This document shows positions 5,518 through 7,976 of a stretch of 7,976 bases of DNA, one piece after another. The notes beneath the pieces were generated by a model. The model ran no database searches. It was not told the DNA's origin and saw only the letters and a list, made by a program, of their open reading frames with translations. Position numbers and translations under genes: made by a program. The stretch is from an uncultured Eubacteriales bacterium. Lineage in GTDB: Bacteria > Bacillota > Clostridia > TANB77 > CAG-508. The DNA is taken from NCBI GenBank assembly GCA_902760765.1, contig CACWHO010000026.1, positions 7,323 through 15,298 of the forward strand. Reading direction: 5' to 3'. Within the stretch, counting starts at the first letter, position 1. Each line of letters starts with the position of its first letter.

Positions 5518-6057
5518 TTAACTTTTAAATGGCATTCCTAATAATTTAAGTAACTCTCTAGCTTCCTCATCAGTTTTAGCTGTTGTTACAAAAATAATAT
5601 CCATACCTCTTAATTTGTCTATTTTATCATATTCAATTTCTGGGAATATTAATTGTTCTTTAACACCCATTGAGTAGTTTCCTCTTCCATCAAATGAATT
5701 TGCAGAAACTCCTCTAAAATCTCTAACTCTTGGAAGTGCTACATTAAATAACTTGTAAGCAAAATCATACATTTTTCCTGACCTTAAAGTTACTTTGCAT
5801 CCTACATTTGCACCTTCTCTTAATTTAAATGCAGCAATTGATTTTCTTGCTTTTGTAATAACTGGTTTTTGTCCTGTTATTTGCATTAAATCGTTCATTG
5901 CATTTTCTAATGATTTAGGATTATCTCTTGTATCTCCTAAACCAATGTTTATAACTATTTTCTCAATTTTTGGAACTTCCATAATTGATTTGTAATTAAA
6001 CTTTTTCATTAATGCTGGGATTACTTCTTTTTCATATTGTTCTCTTAATTTTTCCAT
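5518..6057 (-). CDS. rplE: 50S ribosomal protein L5
   Basis: L5 (179 aa) binds 5S rRNA in the central protuberance and contacts the P-site tRNA T-loop and bridge B1b. Diagnostic segments are VPKIEKIVINIGLGD (28-42), TGQKPVITKARKSIAAFKLR (61-80), and the C-terminal GMDIIFVTTAKTDEEARELL (150-169) ending MPFKS. Length is the usual 179. ATG 6057 has GAGAGGAGG upstream. It lies between rplX and rpsN, as expected. Confidence 0.98.
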   Translation of the reverse strand: MEKLREQYEKEVIPALMKKFNYKSIMEVPKIEKIVINIGLGDTRDNPKSLENAMNDLMQITGQKPVITKARKSIAAFKLREGANVGCKVTLRSGKMYDFAYKLFNVALPRVRDFRGVSANSFDGRGNYSMGVKEQLIFPEIEYDKIDKLRGMDIIFVTTAKTDEEARELLKLLGMPFKS

Positions 6058-6086
6058 TATTATTTAATCCTCCTCTCTTTATCTAA

Positions 6087-6395
6087 TTATTTTATTTCTG
6101 CACCGCATTTTTTACAAACACGAACTTTTTTACCATCTTTTACACTATAACCAATTCTTGTAGCTTTTCCACATTTTGGGCATACTACATTTACTTTTGA
6201 ACTTGGTATAGCAACTTCTACAGAGATTATTCCTGCTTCGTCTCCTTGTTTTCTAGGTTTAACATGTTTTTTTCTAATGTTAGCACCTTTAACAACGACT
6301 TTACTAGCCTTTGCATTTATTTCTAATACTTCTCCTGTTTTACCTTTGTCATTTCCAGATAAAACTTGAACTGTATCTCCTTTTTTTATTTTCAT
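6087..6395 (-). CDS. rplX: 50S ribosomal protein L24, zinc-ribbon form
   Basis: L24 (102 aa) starts assembly of the large subunit and lies near the polypeptide exit. The KOW domain is at the N-terminus (IKKGDTVQVLSGNDKGKTG, 3-21). A C-terminal zinc ribbon follows, with C72, C75, C94 and C97 (CPKC and CKKC), a pattern common in Gram-positive L24. ATG 6395 has AAAAGGAGG upstream. With S14 and adenylate kinase, three products of this window are predicted to bind zinc. Confidence 0.97.
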   Translation of the reverse strand: MKIKKGDTVQVLSGNDKGKTGEVLEINAKASKVVVKGANIRKKHVKPRKQGDEAGIISVEVAIPSSKVNVVCPKCGKATRIGYSVKDGKKVRVCKKCGAEIK

Positions 6396-6432
6396 TTAGG
6401 ATTTTCCTCCTTTTCTTAATTTTTGTTTTTAA

Positions 6433-6801
6433 CTATAAAACTTCTGGAGCTAATGAAAGTATTTTCATATAATCTTTTTCTCTTAGCTCTCTTGCAACTG
6501 GTCCAAAAATACGTGTTCCTCTTGGAGTACCATCATCTTTTATAAGAACAGCAGCATTTTCATCAAATTTTATATAAGAACCATCTTGTCTTCTTAATCC
6601 TTTTTTAGATCTTACGATAACAGCCTTTACAACATCACCTTTTTTTACAACGCCACCTGGTGTTGCTGATTTAACTGAAGCAACTATTACATCACCAATA
6701 TTAGATGTTTTTCTATATGAACCACCTAAACATCTGATACACATAATCTCTTTTGCACCTGTGTTGTCAGCTACTTTTAATATTGTTTGTTGTTGTATCA
6801 T
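6433..6801 (-). CDS. rplN: 50S ribosomal protein L14
   Basis: L14 (122 aa) lies at the subunit interface, forms bridges to 16S rRNA, and is the docking site of the silencing factor RsfS. MIQQQTILKVADNTGAKEI (1-19) and DGTPRGTRIFGPVARELRE (90-108) are highly conserved. Length is exactly typical. ATG 6801 follows AAAAAGGAGG. No oddities. Confidence 0.99.
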   Translation of the reverse strand: MIQQQTILKVADNTGAKEIMCIRCLGGSYRKTSNIGDVIVASVKSATPGGVVKKGDVVKAVIVRSKKGLRRQDGSYIKFDENAAVLIKDDGTPRGTRIFGPVARELREKDYMKILSLAPEVL

Positions 6802-6847
6802 TGTCTGCTTCCTCCTTTTTAATATTTTCTTATTTATAAATTAATTT

Positions 6848-7111
6848 TTATTTTACATTTGCTTTTTCAACAATTCTAACTACTCTCCATCTCTTATCTT
6901 TAGAAAGTGGTCTTGTTTCCATAACTTCAACTGTATCACCAATGTGACATTCATTGTTTTCGTCATGTGCTTTTAATTTATATGTTCTTTTTACTGTTTT
7001 TCCATATACTGAATGGCTAACACTTGTTTTTACTGCAACTACAACTGTTTTATCCATTTTATCTGAAATAACAGTACCTATCATAGTTTTACGAAGATTT
7101 CTTTCTTCCAT
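6848..7111 (-). CDS. rpsQ: 30S ribosomal protein S17
   Basis: S17 (87 aa) is a primary 16S rRNA binder in the 5' domain, with an OB fold. The family core is seen: RKTMIGTVISDKMDKTVVVAV (7-27, in which DKMDKTVVV is the signature), then HDENNECHIGDTVEVMETRPLSKDKRWRV. ATG 7111 has AAAGGAGG 11 nt upstream. The spacer before it (54 nt) contains TAGCAAACGAAAGGAGG, which resembles the sequence before rpsE. Confidence 0.98.
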   Translation of the reverse strand: MEERNLRKTMIGTVISDKMDKTVVVAVKTSVSHSVYGKTVKRTYKLKAHDENNECHIGDTVEVMETRPLSKDKRWRVVRIVEKANVK

Positions 7112-7165
7112 TATTTATGAATCCTCCTTTCGTTTGCTATGCTTAACATTTTGTTATACAAATTA

Positions 7166-7375
7166 TTAATTCGTTTCTTTTAAATTTTTTTTTCTTTCTG
7201 TTAATACTGTATTTATTTTAGCTATATCTTTTTTAACTTCTTTGATTTTCATAGGATTATCTAATCCATTTGTAGCTAAACTAAATTTTAATTTAAATAA
7301 TTCTGTTTTTAGTTCACCTAATTCTTTTTCTAGATCTGGTGAAGACATTTCTCTTATTTTATTTATCTTCATCAT
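7166..7375 (-). CDS. rpmC: 50S ribosomal protein L29
   Basis: L29 is a small two-helix protein near the peptide exit tunnel, part of the docking area for trigger factor and SRP. The family pattern is present: KINKIREMSSPDLEKEL, then LFKLKFSLATNGLDNPMKI, then IAKINTVLTERK. The start is uncertain. GTG 7381, ATG 7375 and ATG 7372 are in frame, and I chose the first ATG (69 aa). The last, giving MKINKIRE, best fits relatives. The gene overlaps the end of rplP by 17 nt, and its ribosome-binding site (AAAGGTAGGTG) lies in rplP codons, so translation is probably coupled. Confidence 0.93.
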   Translation of the reverse strand: MMKINKIREMSSPDLEKELGELKTELFKLKFSLATNGLDNPMKIKEVKKDIAKINTVLTERKKNLKETN

Positions 7376-7847
7376 TTTCACCTACCTTTTCTTCTCTTGC
7401 AATGAATTTTGTTTTATTAGGTAGTTTATTCATTGCTAAACGTAAGGCTTCTCTAGCTGTTTCTTCTGGTACACCAGCAATTTCAAACATTACTCTTCCT
7501 GGTTTTACTACAGCTACCCAATATTCTGGAGCACCTTTACCTCTTCCTGGTTTTACAACAGCTACCCAATATTCTGGAGCACCTTTACCTTTACCCATAC
7601 GAGTACCGATTGGTTTAGAAGTTATTGGTTTGTCTGGGAATATTTTAATCCAAACTTTTCCACCTCTTTTTATATAACGAGTCATAGCAATTCTGGCTGC
7701 TTCAATTTGATTACTTGTAATCAAACCAGCTGTTACAGCTTGTATTCCGTATTCTCCATCTGTAACTCTATTTCCTCTTGTTGCTTTTCCTCTCATTCTA
7801 CCTTTTTGCATTTTTCTATGTTTTGTTCTTTTTGGCATTAATGGCAT
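7359..7847 (-). CDS. rplP: 50S ribosomal protein L16 with a 16-residue tandem duplication
   Basis: L16 is a late-assembly protein of the large subunit that contacts the A-site tRNA elbow/acceptor arm and shapes the peptidyl-transferase region. MPKRTKHRKMQKGRMRG (4-20), QIEAARIAMTRYIKRGGKVWI (47-67) and FPDKPITSKPIGTRMGKGKG (70-89) are typical. The protein is 162 aa, against the usual 136-146. The excess is one exact 16-residue tandem duplication, GKGAPEYWVAVVKPGR, at 87-102 and 103-118. The rest, VMFEIAGVPEETAREALRLA onwards, is normal, so removing one copy gives a standard 146-residue L16. The frame is intact and this is the only rplP in the window. ATG 7847 overlaps the rpsC stop (TAATG), with AAGGAGGAG 7 nt upstream. 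Confidence 0.97.
   Translation of the reverse strand: MPLMPKRTKHRKMQKGRMRGKATRGNRVTDGEYGIQAVTAGLITSNQIEAARIAMTRYIKRGGKVWIKIFPDKPITSKPIGTRMGKGKGAPEYWVAVVKPGRGKGAPEYWVAVVKPGRVMFEIAGVPEETAREALRLAMNKLPNKTKFIAREEKVGENDEDK
7493..7588 (-). repeat. 48-bp tandem direct duplication inside rplP
   Basis: Positions 7493-7540 and 7541-7588 are identical over 48 bp except for one base, T at 7509 against A at 7557. This makes a valine codon GTA in one copy and GTT in the other. Identity continues for 2 bp past the second copy (7589-7590). The duplication keeps the reading frame and adds 16 residues. Confidence 0.97.
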
Positions 7848-7975
7848 TATTGGTCTCCTCCTTCCATTTTCTTAGTTGGAAGAACTTCTCCTTTATATAT
7901 CCAAACTTTTACACCGATTTTTCCATATGTTGTATCTGCTTCTGCAAATCCATAATCTATATCAGCTCTTAAAGT
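7847..7975 (-). CDS. rpsC: 30S ribosomal protein S3, C-terminal end (runs off right edge)
   Basis: Only the last 42 residues are in the window: TLRADIDYGFAEADTTYGKI followed by GVKVWIYKGEVLPTKKMEGGDQ. This is the conserved C-terminal domain of S3, which lies at the mRNA entry channel of the 30S head and takes part in mRNA unwinding. Frame and stop are certain: TAA at 7849-7847 shares its last A with the rplP ATG. The codons for EGGD form the rplP Shine-Dalgarno AAGGAGGAG (7863-7855), so the C-terminal residues double as a translation signal. The order rpsC-rplP-rpmC is that of the S10 operon. Confidence 0.95.
   Translation of the reverse strand, partial: TLRADIDYGFAEADTTYGKIGVKVWIYKGEVLPTKKMEGGDQ
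7855..7863 (-). promoter_or_regulatory. rplP Shine-Dalgarno within rpsC coding sequence
   Basis: AAGGAGGAG on the minus strand, 7 nt before the rplP ATG, is embedded in the last rpsC codons (Glu-Gly-Gly-Asp). Together with the TAATG overlap it implies translational coupling of S3 and L16. Confidence 0.85.
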
Positions 7976-7976
7976 T

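Noticed and set aside
7376..7381. GTG at 7381 as the rpmC start
   Set aside because: It overlaps the AGGTG that serves as ribosome-binding sequence, and the family N-terminus MKINKIRE fits the ATG codons at 7375 or 7372 better.
7493..7588. rplP duplication as a sequencing or assembly error
   Set aside because: Not fully excluded, but the two units differ by a synonymous base, the frame is kept and the junctions are clean, which favours a real duplication.
7339..7677. Plus-strand frame with its own internal repeat opposite rplP
   Set aside because: The repeat is the mirror of the rplP duplication; the minus-strand frame encodes conserved L16.

Overview
The window is a ribosomal-protein superoperon of a very AT-rich, low-GC Gram-positive bacterium (Firmicutes/Clostridia-like, or a close reduced lineage). 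Every gene lies on the minus strand, so transcription runs from right to left. The evidence for the lineage is the S10-spc gene order, strong AAGGAGG-type Shine-Dalgarno sites before nearly every gene, zinc-type S14 and L24, a four-cysteine zinc LID in adenylate kinase, and AT-rich codon use under the standard code. The exact taxon cannot be read from the sequence.

In transcription order the layout is: the end of rpsC (S3), rplP (L16), rpmC (L29), rpsQ (S17), rplN (L14), rplX (L24), rplE (L5), rpsN (S14), rpsH (S8), rplF (L6), rplR (L18), rpsE (S5), rplO (L15), secY, a 372-bp gene-free spacer, adk, and the 5' part of map, which is cut by the left edge. The products build both ribosomal subunits, make the SecY translocon channel, regenerate ADP from AMP and ATP, and remove N-terminal methionine. 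Most genes are separated by 24-57 nt. rpsC/rplP and rplP/rpmC overlap, and rplO/secY abut at TAA-TTG.

Four departures from the usual pattern stand out. (1) rplP carries a tandem in-frame duplication of 48 bp (16 residues, GKGAPEYWVAVVKPGR twice) in the part of L16 that lies near the tRNA acceptor ends; the two copies differ by one synonymous base. (2) rpmD (L30), normally between rpsE and rplO, is absent; only 35 nt lie there. (3) The secY-adk spacer holds a composite structured element: a 26-bp perfect inverted repeat with a GC-rich loop, an eight-copy heptamer array, and an outer 29-nt repeat whose left arm is split by 79 nt. (4) secY, rpsH and map all start with TTG. Smaller oddities are a CX4C zinc knuckle in adenylate kinase and an apparent insertion of about 7 residues in the N-terminal half of the methionine aminopeptidase.

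No tRNA, rRNA, CRISPR array, transposase or phage gene was seen. This is core chromosome, and the L16 duplication and the spacer element are the parts that are not routine.
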